Shown in pieces: positions 17,860 through 25,676 of a stretch of DNA of 64,000 bases. Source of the DNA: Schauerella fraxinea (GTDB lineage: Bacteria > Pseudomonadota > Gammaproteobacteria > Burkholderiales > Burkholderiaceae_B); the NCBI GenBank assembly GCA_030849965.1, contig JAVDKL010000001.1, forward strand, positions 434,001-498,000. The letters are read 5' to 3'. Below the pieces are notes generated by a model, which made no database searches, was not told the DNA's origin, and saw only the letters and a list, made by a program, of their open reading frames with translations. Within the stretch, counting starts at the first letter, position 1. The number at the start of each line of letters is the position of its first letter. The position numbers were made by a program, and so were the translations under genes.

Positions 17860-17887
17860 GGCTTGGCGCGCGCTATCGCGCCAAGCC
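17860..17887 (-). promoter_or_regulatory. Hairpin between phnC and phnD
   Basis: An 11-bp perfect inverted repeat (GGCTTGGCGCG at 17860 and CGCGCCAAGCC at 17877, six-base loop) lies in the gap between phnC and phnD. On the minus strand it is followed soon by TTTT, so it could be a leaky terminator, or a stem protecting the phnC or phnD message end. Confidence 0.5.
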
Positions 17888-17897
17888 TTCTGGTAAA

Positions 17898-18797
17898 TCA
17901 GGCCGTCTGCAGGGCAGGGCGGCGCAATCGGTTGCTGCGGCGATCCGCAGCGGCTGCAGGTACGGCTTGCCCCGCGGAGGTCGAGGCGGCGGATGTCGCA
18001 TCGGTGGCTGGGGGCAGTCCGGCCGGCAGCAACTCGCTCAATTCGGCGCCGTACAGGTCTTGCAGCATCTGTGGTGTCAATTCGGAGGACGGGCCGTCAT
18101 ACACAACCTGCCCCTGCCGCAACGCGACCACGCGCGGGCAATACTTCAGCGCCACGTCTACTTGATGCAGCGACACGACCACCGTCACCTGACGTTCGCG
18201 CTGGATTTCTGCCAGGGTGTCCATGACCCGACGCGACGACTCGGGATCGAGCGAAGCAATCGGTTCGTCGGCCAGAATGATGCGGGCGTTTTGCACCAAA
18301 GTGCGGGCAATCGCGGCGCGCTGCTGCTGTCCGCCAGAGAGCGTCGAGGCGCGCTGAAAGGCATAATCGTCTATACCAACTTGGGCGAGCGCGGCCATGC
18401 CGACATCGATCTCGCGCTGCAGGAAGAACTTGCTCAGGCTGCGCCACAACGGCACCCGGGGCAACATGCCGGTGAGCACATTCGTCATCAGCGACGACCG
18501 CCCCACAAGGTTGAATTGCTGAAAGACAAAGCCGATCTGCTGTCGCGCGAAGCGCACGCGTCGCGACAGTCGGCCGTGGCGCTGGATGTCGTCGCCATGC
18601 ACCTGAATGGCCCCGGTACCGGCGTCGCCGGCGACAAAACCGGCGATATGGCGCAACAGCGTCGACTTGCCCGATCCCGAGGCGCCCAGCAGTGCCACCA
18701 TTTCACCGGGCGCCACCTTCAGCGTGACGTTATCCAGTGCCTTGCGCGAGCCGCGAAAGGTTTTACTCAAGTCACGAACTTCGATTGCGAGCGTCAT
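17898..18797 (-). CDS. phnC: Phosphonate ABC transporter ATP-binding protein PhnC
   Basis: This ATPase of the phosphonate importer has Walker [10 protein letters not shown] near residue 39, the signature LSGGQQQRA and Walker [16 protein letters not shown]. Length is 299, longer than E. coli PhnC (262), because of an Ala/Ser/Thr-rich tail of about 40 residues after the conserved domain ([13 protein letters not shown]). It is the first gene of phnCDE; the 5 prime region to 18998 holds possible control sites. Confidence 0.93.
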   Translation of the reverse strand: MTLAIEVRDLSKTFRGSRKALDNVTLKVAPGEMVALLGASGSGKSTLLRHIAGFVAGDAGTGAIQVHGDDIQRHGRLSRRVRFARQQIGFVFQQFNLVGRSSLMTNVLTGMLPRVPLWRSLSKFFLQREIDVGMAALAQVGIDDYAFQRASTLSGGQQQRAAIARTLVQNARIILADEPIASLDPESSRRVMDTLAEIQRERQVTVVVSLHQVDVALKYCPRVVALRQGQVVYDGPSSELTPQMLQDLYGAELSELLPAGLPPATDATSAASTSAGQAVPAAAADRRSNRLRRPALQTA

Positions 18798-19004
18798 CGG
18801 TCGCCGTCCTCAAAATGTCCAGTTGACGCATTCTGGGCGGCGCATATGACAGCGAGATGGCTGGACACAACCTATTCGAGCTGGAAAAACCCTTATACGG
18901 CAGACACTTGAAACCTGATCGTCATGGTTGTGACGGGCCGTGTAGCTAGCTAAAAACCCCGCGATCGGTTACATTCCTAGGGTTTTCCACTACTTGCATT
19001 GCCT
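18798..19004. promoter_or_regulatory. Divergent control region between phnC and a CDF gene
   Basis: A perfect 7-bp inverted repeat (TGTCCAG at 18816, CTGGACA at 18861) brackets a 38-bp spacer. Within it the minus strand has one exact CTGTCAT Pho half-site (18846-18852) but no second half. GTCCAGTTGAC at 18817 resembles part of the PhnF site upstream of phnM2 (10 of 13 bases). No clear -35/-10 pair was found. Confidence 0.3.
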
Positions 19005-19916
19005 ATGACAGTCGCCCGCCATCCCACCGAACAACGCGTTCTAACCCTCTCGATCTGGTGCACCGTGGCCTTGGCCATGCTGGGCATCATCTTCGGACTG
19101 CTGTCGGGTTCACAGGCGATCATCTTCGATGGGGTGTTTGCGTCGATCGACGCGGGCATGTCGATCCTGGCCCTTGTCGTCTCAAGGCTGCTTCTGCGAT
19201 CCGGCAGCAAACGATTTCAATACGGTTATTGGCATCTCGAGCCCCTAGTGGCGCTCTTCAATGGCTCGGTGTTGCTGGCCATCTGTGTGTATGCCTTCAT
19301 CAACGGCTTGAAAGGCATGCTGTCAGGCGGCAACGTGGTCTCGTTCGACGGCGCACTGATATACGCCGTGATCACGTGTATCGGCTGTTTCGGCCTTTAC
19401 TTCTACGAGCGCCGCGTCAACCGCGTGCTCGAATCTGAATTCATCACCATCGACATGAATAGTTTTCTCATGTCCGGATTCATCACGCTGGGCCTTTTCA
19501 TCGGATTCGGTGCCGCGCAAATTCTGGCGTACGCCGGCTATCCGCAGTGGGAGCCCTATGCCGACTCGTTGATTTTGATGATCGTGGTGGCGGGGCTTGC
19601 GCCGGTGCCGCTGCGTATTATTCGCCGGGCGCTGAGGGATGTGTTTCTGATCGCACCGCTCGACGCCACGGATCTGGTAAAGCGCGTGATGCTCGACGCA
19701 AGCGTGCGCTATCGCTTCCTCGACTACAACATGTATGTCGCCAAGCAGGGCCGGATGCACATGATCGATATCAACGTATTGGTGCCGGCCGACTACGAGG
19801 CTACCGTGGTGAACTTCGACGCGATTCGCGCGGATATCGCCTCCCAACTTGGCGAGTTTGCGCACCTGGACGAATGGCTGTCGATCAGTTTCACCAGCAA
19901 TCGCCGCTGGACGTAG
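19005..19916 (+). CDS. Cation diffusion facilitator family protein
   Basis: This 303-residue inner-membrane protein is a cation efflux family member with about six helices (hydrophobic blocks near residues 15-35, 40-60, 75-100, 110-130, 145-170 and 180-195) and a soluble C-terminal domain. The FQYGYWHLEPLVALFNG segment and the overall fold match the family. The usual HD metal motifs of the FieF group are not obvious (DGVFASIDAG, IDMNSF instead), so metal specificity is open. ATG at 19005 is chosen over a TTG at 18999. It is divergent from phnC and not evidently part of that pathway. Confidence 0.78.
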   Translation: MTVARHPTEQRVLTLSIWCTVALAMLGIIFGLLSGSQAIIFDGVFASIDAGMSILALVVSRLLLRSGSKRFQYGYWHLEPLVALFNGSVLLAICVYAFINGLKGMLSGGNVVSFDGALIYAVITCIGCFGLYFYERRVNRVLESEFITIDMNSFLMSGFITLGLFIGFGAAQILAYAGYPQWEPYADSLILMIVVAGLAPVPLRIIRRALRDVFLIAPLDATDLVKRVMLDASVRYRFLDYNMYVAKQGRMHMIDINVLVPADYEATVVNFDAIRADIASQLGEFAHLDEWLSISFTSNRRWT

Positions 19917-20036
19917 CGGGTAACGCCAGGCGTATTGCAGCAGGTCGCGTCAACGCGCACCCGAGGGGTCATCTTTAAAGCGGGCCGGCAAAAAGCACTT
20001 CAATGCCGATCCGCTTCAGGTTCCCAGCAGCATGCG
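19917..20036. other. Convergent intergenic region, nothing recognised
   Basis: The stretch between the ends of the CDF gene and the COG4705-type gene contains no clear hairpin, repeat or short gene that I can support. Confidence 0.4.
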
Positions 20037-20828
20037 CTAAAGCGACTTATCTGCCGCACGTTGCCGGAACACCACGATGCACAGCAACACCACACCGGCC
20101 AAGGCCATCATGGTGGTGCCCTGGCTCCACGCCAAACCGCCGGCTTGTGCCGAACGATCCAGCAATCCACCCACCACGGCCCCAAGCGGGCGCGTGGCCA
20201 CAAAAGCAAGCCAGAACAACAGCGTGCGGGATACTGACGTCCGGAAATACGCCAACGCCATCGCGGCCAGCAAGACGCCGTACATCATCATGCTGGCCTC
20301 TCTGCCGAGGCCCAGCACTTCGGCGGTCCAGTCGCTCAACGCCATGCCCAGGGTTTGCGCCAGCACGATGGCTGTCCAATAAAGGCGCTCGGAACGCACC
20401 GTATCGATGCGATAAATCGAAAGCGATCCCAGCGCGCGGCGCCACGCCCACAACGACGCCAGGAACAGGCAGGCCAAGAGCACCAGCCCACCAGTGAATC
20501 CGATGCCAAGGCTACGGTCGGCCACATCGGCCAACGTGGTCGCCACCGTGGTCGTGGCGGCAATCGCCAGCCAATACCACACCGGCAAAAAGCGCTGGGC
20601 CCGCACCTGCGCCGTCACGGCGGCGCCGAAAACGGCGCCCAGAATCAACGTGGCTGAGAAAAATCCGAAGTCCAACGCGGCCGATACCGCATCGCCCCAC
20701 GTCTCGCCCAATGCAGTGGCGGCAACATTGGTGAGCCAAAAACCAAGGGTCACTTCCGGCACTTTGCTCGCCTTGCGCGCAGCGGCGTTCACCGGTTCGT
20801 TCCTGAATGCATGTATCACTTCGCCCAT
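20037..20828 (-). CDS. COG4705-type membrane protein of unknown function
   Basis: This 263-residue integral membrane protein has about eight hydrophobic segments. It contains the family's internal repeat: KVPEVTLGFWLTNVAATALGE near residue 23, TLADVADRSLGIGF near 108 and ALSDWTAEVLGLG near 170. Each copy carries acidic residues followed by G-rich helices. The biochemical role of this family is not established. It stands alone between convergent and divergent neighbours. Confidence 0.72.
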   Translation of the reverse strand: MGEVIHAFRNEPVNAAARKASKVPEVTLGFWLTNVAATALGETWGDAVSAALDFGFFSATLILGAVFGAAVTAQVRAQRFLPVWYWLAIAATTTVATTLADVADRSLGIGFTGGLVLLACLFLASLWAWRRALGSLSIYRIDTVRSERLYWTAIVLAQTLGMALSDWTAEVLGLGREASMMMYGVLLAAMALAYFRTSVSRTLLFWLAFVATRPLGAVVGGLLDRSAQAGGLAWSQGTTMMALAGVVLLCIVVFRQRAADKSL

Positions 20829-21150
20829 GGGCTTTACCTCTTACGCTTTGCCTCATCGTAGGCAATGCACTGTCGAATTTGCGTGAAATGGCCGCCGCGC
20901 GGCGCCTCTGCGGCCCGTTACTGGCCTGTCGCTGGCCTGTTGCTGGCCCGTTATTGGCCGCTTATTGCCTGGCTTTTGGCTCAGCCGCATGGCATCGCAG
21001 GTGCCTTCCGCTCACATCCTGAGGCGTCCGTATCGCCTAAGGGTGAGGCAGATCATTCTCTTCGACGCGTATTTATTGTTGATGACTAGGGATTAAATCG
21101 AGATTGCATGCGTCTATTCCTGAATGCGGCTTTTACTTTTGGGGTAGACG
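20829..21150. other. Intergenic region with an 11-bp tandem array
   Basis: This 322-bp gap between two divergent genes contains the array at 20917-20981 but no gene I can support. From about 21040 the sequence becomes AT-richer and may hold the promoter of the small gene at 21151. Confidence 0.4.
20917..20981. repeat. 11-bp tandem array
   Basis: About six units: GTTACTGGCCT, GTCGCTGGCCT, GTTGCTGGCCC, GTTATTGGCC, GCTTATTGCCT, GGCTTTTGGCT. The first three units differ by only one to three bases. Unlike the other arrays here it is not placed at the stop codon of a gene I recognise. Confidence 0.6.
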
Positions 21151-21309
21151 ATGAACGACATGGGTTTGGGAATTTTGCTGGTGGCGCTTGCCTCGGTGTA
21201 TGCCGCGTTCGCCGCATGGCGACATGGCAATGACAAGCGCGACGTGGTGGCCTTGGCCGTTTCGGCCGCCGCGATCGGTGCCACGTCGGGCTTTGCGTTC
21301 GCGGCGTAA
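21151..21309 (+). CDS. Small predicted membrane protein, 52 residues
   Basis: The ATG at 21151 opens a 52-residue frame starting MNDMGLGILLVALASVYAA, followed by a charged hinge (WRHGNDKRD) and a second hydrophobic segment (VVALAVSAAAIGATSGFAF). This is a two-helix hairpin membrane protein layout. A GGGG run lies about 6 bases upstream of TAGACG. I do not recognise a family. A long frame on the other strand overlaps it but reads as a shadow of the neighbouring gene's extension. Confidence 0.55.
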   Translation: MNDMGLGILLVALASVYAAFAAWRHGNDKRDVVALAVSAAAIGATSGFAFAA

Positions 21310-21378
21310 ATGACGTGAAGAGTTTGCGGGGCCTTCACGCCAGATGCGCTGAGATGGCCCCGGCCGTCGGGGCGCCGA

Positions 21379-22614
21379 TCAACCGTCAGCGCGCGACAAT
21401 ATCTTGCGTTCAAAGAAAAAGAACGGCCGCAGCTTGACGCCAAGCATGTTGCCGGCGAATGCGGCCACGAGCCATACCCAACCGTGCAGGCTTCCCGACG
21501 CAATGCCGGAAAAATACGCGCCGATGTTGCAGCCATAAGCCACGCGCGCGCCATATCCCAGCAATAGCCCGCCCACGATGGCGGCCAGCACAGAGCGCAA
21601 AGGAATATCCAGGCTGGGCGCAAACTTGCCCGCCAGTGCCGCTGCCAGCATGGCACCGCCGATGATGCCGAAATCCATCACCGACGTCACATCGGCAAAT
21701 ACGCTTTGCGCCAAGGCCGCAGCATTGGCCGGCGTCTGCCAGTACGCCCACGCGGTCGGATCGATGCCCAGCATCTGCGCGCCCTTGGCCCCCCACAATG
21801 CAAACGCGGATGTGATTCCCCAAGGCCGGCCGGCCAGCGCCAGGGTGGCAAAATTCAACACTGCCAGCGCCACCGCGCCCAGCACCAGTGGCCACGGCCC
21901 GCGAAGCAGGCGAGAGAAGCCTTGTCGCGGCGCCGGCGGCGGCGTTTCCAGACTGCCGTGACGGCGTTTCTCGTGGGCGATGGTGAGTGCCGCGATGGCG
22001 GCGAACAACGCCAGCGAAATGACGATGCCCCACACCGGACCCACGGCCGACACCAACGATAGCGGCGGCAATGACGGAAGCGCCACCCACCAATCGAAGT
22101 GCACGGTGGCAAGCACTGAGCCGATCACGAAGAAGAGCAGGGTGATGAGCATGCGGGCATTGCCCCCGCCGGCCGTAAACAACGTGCCGGAGGCACAACC
22201 GCCACCCAGTTGCATGCCGATGCCGAACATAAAGGCGCCGATGACCACCCCCACGCCCGCTGGCGCCACCAAGCCTCGAACTTCCTGGCCCCAAAGCACG
22301 CCATTGGCAAGCGCCGGAAAAAACAGCACCACCGCAATGGCGAGCAAGATCATCTGCACCCGCAAACCACGGCCGCGACCGTCCATGATGAATACGCGCC
22401 ACGCCGAGGTAAATCCAAACGCCGCGTGATAGAGCGAGATACCGAGCGCACCGCCCACGAGAAACAGCGCGCCGTGGCGCACGCCGTAAGCGGTGCCCAG
22501 CCACAACGTGCCTGCAATGAGAAGGGCGAGGGCGCCAAATCCTGGCACGCCTGGCGAAGCATTTGGCGGCGAGGCGGAGGGCGGGGAGGCGAGCGTGGGG
22601 CTGGCAGTATTCAT
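21379..22614 (-). CDS. YeeE/YedE family membrane transporter
   Basis: This 411-residue membrane protein is of the YeeE/YedE (TsuA-like) family, which in characterised members imports thiosulfate or moves sulfur species. The key cysteines are visible in GMQLGGGCASGTLFT near residue 140 and in YGCNIGAYFSGIASGSLHGW near residue 360. About ten hydrophobic helices are present, and the two halves are related. The ATG at 22614 is preferred; a TTG 39 bases upstream would add residues not typical of the family. No rhodanese or TusA gene lies beside it. Confidence 0.8.
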   Translation of the reverse strand: MNTASPTLASPPSASPPNASPGVPGFGALALLIAGTLWLGTAYGVRHGALFLVGGALGISLYHAAFGFTSAWRVFIMDGRGRGLRVQMILLAIAVVLFFPALANGVLWGQEVRGLVAPAGVGVVIGAFMFGIGMQLGGGCASGTLFTAGGGNARMLITLLFFVIGSVLATVHFDWWVALPSLPPLSLVSAVGPVWGIVISLALFAAIAALTIAHEKRRHGSLETPPPAPRQGFSRLLRGPWPLVLGAVALAVLNFATLALAGRPWGITSAFALWGAKGAQMLGIDPTAWAYWQTPANAAALAQSVFADVTSVMDFGIIGGAMLAAALAGKFAPSLDIPLRSVLAAIVGGLLLGYGARVAYGCNIGAYFSGIASGSLHGWVWLVAAFAGNMLGVKLRPFFFFERKILSRADG

Positions 22615-22665
22615 GGCAGGGGAAGATTTCGCGGTGGCGTTGCAGTGGCTCAACAGTCAAGCGTA

Positions 22666-22810
22666 ACGATCAGGCTTCACGGTCAGGCTCGCAGATCATG
22701 CTTCAAGCGCAGGCTCGAAGATCAGGCCTAAAGATGATGCTTCAAGATCACATGCTCAAAAATCATGCTTAAAGGTACGGCTTCACGATCAAGTTTCACG
22801 ATCAAGCTTC
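22666..22810 (-). repeat. About 13-bp tandem array starting at the DUF3820 stop codon
   Basis: Eleven units of 12-14 bp follow one another. Read in gene orientation they begin GAAGCTTGATCGT, GAAACTTGATCGT and continue as variants of GAAGCcTGATCgT. The first unit is the last two codons and stop of the DUF3820 gene (Glu, Ala, stop). The array then fills the space up to the YeeE start region. Confidence 0.8.
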
Positions 22811-23035
22811 ATAGGGCGGACGATTGGGGTCGCGCAGCGGATTCAACAGCGGCTTCAAGCCATTGTGATCGATCTCGCGCATCAGCTCCAGTAGACGGCC
22901 GATTTCGCCTGGGGGAAAGCCCTCGCGGGCAAACCAATGCAGATAGGTAGCAGGCAGATCGGCGATCAAACGGCCCTGGTAGCGCCCATAAGGCATTTCC
23001 ATGGTGACGAGCTTCTGTAGGTCTTCGGGTTTCAT
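22802..23035 (-). CDS. DUF3820 family protein
   Basis: This 77-residue protein matches the DUF3820 family: MPYGRYQGRLIADLP near residue 14 and YLHWFAREGFP near residue 31 are its hallmark. Members are small proteins of unclear role, sometimes called quorum-sensing-regulated factors. The start at MKPEDLQ is used; an upstream ATG would add only seven residues. A tandem array made from its own 3 prime end follows. Confidence 0.8.
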   Translation of the reverse strand: MKPEDLQKLVTMEMPYGRYQGRLIADLPATYLHWFAREGFPPGEIGRLLELMREIDHNGLKPLLNPLRDPNRPPYEA

Positions 23036-23182
23036 TGCGTGGACGTCGGCGTGCAAACCCGGTATTTAAACAGGTATCGTTCGATCTGCCCCAGCACGAG
23101 ACCGCGATCACGCGGCGGGCCGGAGCACCCCACGACACACGCCGGCGCGATGCGACCGGCCGGCGCATGAGGAGACAGCATC
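23036..23182. other. Divergent intergenic region
   Basis: This 147-bp promoter-bearing gap separates DUF3820 and the cyclase operon. No clear operator was found. Its right end carries the GAGGAGACA ribosome-binding site that supports the TTG start of the cyclase. Confidence 0.4.
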
Positions 23183-24187
23183 TTGACCACATCCCCACGA
23201 TGGACGACCCGGCCCGACGGCTCAAATTGGGGCGATTTCGGCCCGGACGATCAACTGGGCACGCTCAACTTTCTCCAGGCCGAACAGCGCCTGCGCGCCG
23301 CGCGCGAGATCCAGCAGGGGCTCTCGTTCTCGCTCAGTCTGCCCTTGAACGTGCCGCGTGCGCCTGTGCTCAATCCGCGCCGCAAGGGTCCGGTCATCCG
23401 CGCGGCGCAGAAGAATGGCGTACCCGTTTACCGGTATCCGCTGGCCAACGACGTTCCCGGCGCGACCGATGTGATCAGCGACGACAGCGTGACGTTGTCG
23501 CCGCAGTACTCCACGCAATGGGATGCCTTGGCCCATGTGGGATCGCTTTTCGACCCGCACGGCAACGGCCAACCTGTACCCACGGGCTACAACGGATTCG
23601 CGGTAAGCGAGCCGCACGACGGCGATTTTCAGGGCACGGCGAATTTATCCATCGCGCCCATGGCCACGCACGGCATCCAGGGCCGTGGCGTGATGGTCGA
23701 TCTACGCGCGCATTTCGGCGATGATTTTCGCCGCGTGTCGTTGAAGGATCTGCAGCAGGTCATGGCGGCCGACAACGTCGTCGTGCACCCGGGCGATGTG
23801 CTGTGTTTACACACCGGTTTGGCCGACCTTGCGCTCACATTAAGCGCCGACGAGCAGGAGCGTCTGCGCACCAGTTGCTGCGTGCTCGACGGCGGCGACG
23901 CCGAGCTGCTCGCCTGGATCAAGGACAGCCGCATCGCCGCCATCGCAGCCGACAATCATGCTGTCGAACAACGCAATCACACCTTGAACGTGCCCAGTGG
24001 ACCGCTATTGCCGTTGCATGAGCAGTGCCTTTTCAAGCTCGGCCTGCCTTTGGGCGAGCTCTGGTACCTGACCGAGCTGGCCGCATGGTTGAAGGCCAAT
24101 GGCCGACATGCATTCTTTCTGACCGCTGCGCCCATGAATCTGCCGGGACTGGTGGGCGCACCCGTCAATCCCATCGCCACCGTCTAA
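23183..24187 (+). CDS. Cyclase / kynurenine-formamidase-like metal hydrolase
   Basis: This 334-residue protein belongs to the cyclase family (PF04199), metal-dependent hydrolases that include kynurenine formamidase and isatin hydrolase. The family's metal-binding segment is seen as QWDALAHVGSLFDP near residue 112, with GRGVMVDLRAH near residue 168 and VHPGDVLCLHTG near residue 194. The start codon is TTG, supported by GAGGAG 8 bases upstream. It is the first gene of an operon with a Bug binding protein and a carboxymuconolactone-decarboxylase-like protein, suggesting uptake and hydrolysis of an aromatic amide or lactam. Confidence 0.82.
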   Translation: MTTSPRWTTRPDGSNWGDFGPDDQLGTLNFLQAEQRLRAAREIQQGLSFSLSLPLNVPRAPVLNPRRKGPVIRAAQKNGVPVYRYPLANDVPGATDVISDDSVTLSPQYSTQWDALAHVGSLFDPHGNGQPVPTGYNGFAVSEPHDGDFQGTANLSIAPMATHGIQGRGVMVDLRAHFGDDFRRVSLKDLQQVMAADNVVVHPGDVLCLHTGLADLALTLSADEQERLRTSCCVLDGGDAELLAWIKDSRIAAIAADNHAVEQRNHTLNVPSGPLLPLHEQCLFKLGLPLGELWYLTELAAWLKANGRHAFFLTAAPMNLPGLVGAPVNPIATV

Positions 24188-24239
24188 TATCCACACATCT
24201 ACCCACGACAACAATCCCCAAGGGATGCGGAGACAACAC

Positions 24240-25211
24240 ATGACACACAGCACGATGCTGCGGGCGTGCGCCAGCGCGTTCGCAATGATGGGCACCGCAG
24301 CGTATGCCAACGCTGCGGACTATCCCAGCCAGCCGATTACCGTCGTCGTCCCTTATTCAGCCGGTGGCGGCGCCGATAATGCCGCACGCATCATCGCGCA
24401 AGGCATGGGCGAAGCATCAGGGCAAAGCGTGGTGATCGAAAACAAGGGGGGGGCCAGCGGCTCCATCGGGGCGGCCGCCGTGGCGCGCGCGGCACCCGAC
24501 GGCTATACCGTGTTGTACGATGCCTCGGCATTCGCCATCAACCCGGTGCTGCGCAAGCTGCCTTACTACGCTAAAAAAGACTTCATCCCTGTGTCGCAGG
24601 CGGTGAGTGTGCCTAATATTCTCGTCGTTGCGCCCAACTCGCCGTTCACGTCTTTGCCCGATGTGCTGAAGGCGGCCAAACAAAGCCCCGGTAAGTACAC
24701 GTTCGCCTCGTATGGCCCAGGCAGCCTGGCCCAGATGGCGGCGGAACTCCTCAAAAAGGATGCCGATATCGACCTGGTACACATTCCCTACAAGGGCGGC
24801 GCGCCCGCGATCGTGGATGTGATGGGCGGTCAAGTCGACATGTACTTTGCCAACGCGGCGTCGAGCCTGAACTACGTGGCCGGCCACAAACTGCGTGCGC
24901 TCGCCGTGTCATCGGCCAAACGCATGCCTGAGCTGCCGGATGTGCCCACGGTCACGGAAGCGGGAATCAAGAACTTCGACGTGGTCGAGTGGAACGGCTT
25001 CTTCCTGCCGGCGGGCACCCCGCCCGAAGTCGTCGCCAAGTTGCAGGCCCTGGTCCAGAAGGCGCTTTCGCGACCCGATACGAAAGAGAAACTCGCCAAG
25101 TTGGGACTGACGCCCGTAGGCAGTTCCTCCGCCGCGTTCGCCGCCTTCGTCGACGCCGAGCAATCGCGCTGGGGCGAGGTCGTGCGCGCCAACAACATCA
25201 CCGCGAACTGA
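24240..25211 (+). CDS. Bug-family (TctC-like) substrate-binding protein 1
   Basis: This 323-residue periplasmic binding protein has a signal peptide (residues 1-24, ending YANAAD) and the Bug markers: ITVVVPYSAGGGADN, VIENKGGASGSIGA, ARAAPDGYT and HIPYKGGAPAI. Bug proteins capture carboxylates or amides, binding a carboxyl group through water-mediated contacts. GGAGACA lies before the ATG. No membrane TctA/TctB genes are nearby. The cyclase upstream suggests the ligand is that enzyme's substrate. Confidence 0.88.
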   Translation: MTHSTMLRACASAFAMMGTAAYANAADYPSQPITVVVPYSAGGGADNAARIIAQGMGEASGQSVVIENKGGASGSIGAAAVARAAPDGYTVLYDASAFAINPVLRKLPYYAKKDFIPVSQAVSVPNILVVAPNSPFTSLPDVLKAAKQSPGKYTFASYGPGSLAQMAAELLKKDADIDLVHIPYKGGAPAIVDVMGGQVDMYFANAASSLNYVAGHKLRALAVSSAKRMPELPDVPTVTEAGIKNFDVVEWNGFFLPAGTPPEVVAKLQALVQKALSRPDTKEKLAKLGLTPVGSSSAAFAAFVDAEQSRWGEVVRANNITAN

Positions 25212-25225
25212 TTGGAACCAAGCAC

Positions 25226-25672
25226 ATGAGCCGCACTGACGATTTCGAGCAAGGCCTCAATAACCGCCGTGCCGTGCTCGGCGACGCCTGGGTGGAGCGA
25301 TCGCTATCGCGCGCCACCACGTTCACCGCCGAGTACCAAAACCTGATTACCCGCTATGCGTGGAACGATATCTGGAGCCGACCGGGCCTCGAGCGCAAAA
25401 CGCGCCGAATGATGGTGTTGAGCGTGACGCTCGCCTTGGCGCGCTGGGAGGAGTTCGAGCTGCATACCCGTGCCGGACTGCTCGCCCAGGACGAGTCGCG
25501 TATCACGCCGGACGAATTGAAAGCGGTATTGCTCCAAAACGCCATCTACGCCGGCGTGCCGGCTGCCAACACGGCCTTCAATCTGGCGCAAAACATTCTG
25601 CGCGAAGTCGCCGACGACATCGGCTACACACTCGAGAGCGCCGCGCCTTTGGACGCGGATCCGCTGCGTTGA
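25226..25672 (+). CDS. Carboxymuconolactone decarboxylase family protein (PcaC-like)
   Basis: This 148-residue protein resembles gamma-carboxymuconolactone decarboxylase: RKTRRMMVLSVTLALARWEEFELHTRAG near residues 51-78, read as two adjoining motifs, contains the family's R-x-R and helix with E and H. The start is 14 bases after the Bug gene stop. The family also contains peroxidases with a C-x-x-C, which is absent here, favouring a decarboxylase or hydrolase role. Together with the cyclase it suggests an aromatic ring-cleavage branch. Confidence 0.78.
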   Translation: MSRTDDFEQGLNNRRAVLGDAWVERSLSRATTFTAEYQNLITRYAWNDIWSRPGLERKTRRMMVLSVTLALARWEEFELHTRAGLLAQDESRITPDELKAVLLQNAIYAGVPAANTAFNLAQNILREVADDIGYTLESAAPLDADPLR

Positions 25673-25676
25673 CCCG

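Noticed and set aside
18846-18852. Pho box upstream of phnC
   Set aside because: Only one half-site is present; the second half does not match at the right distance, so no feature is claimed.
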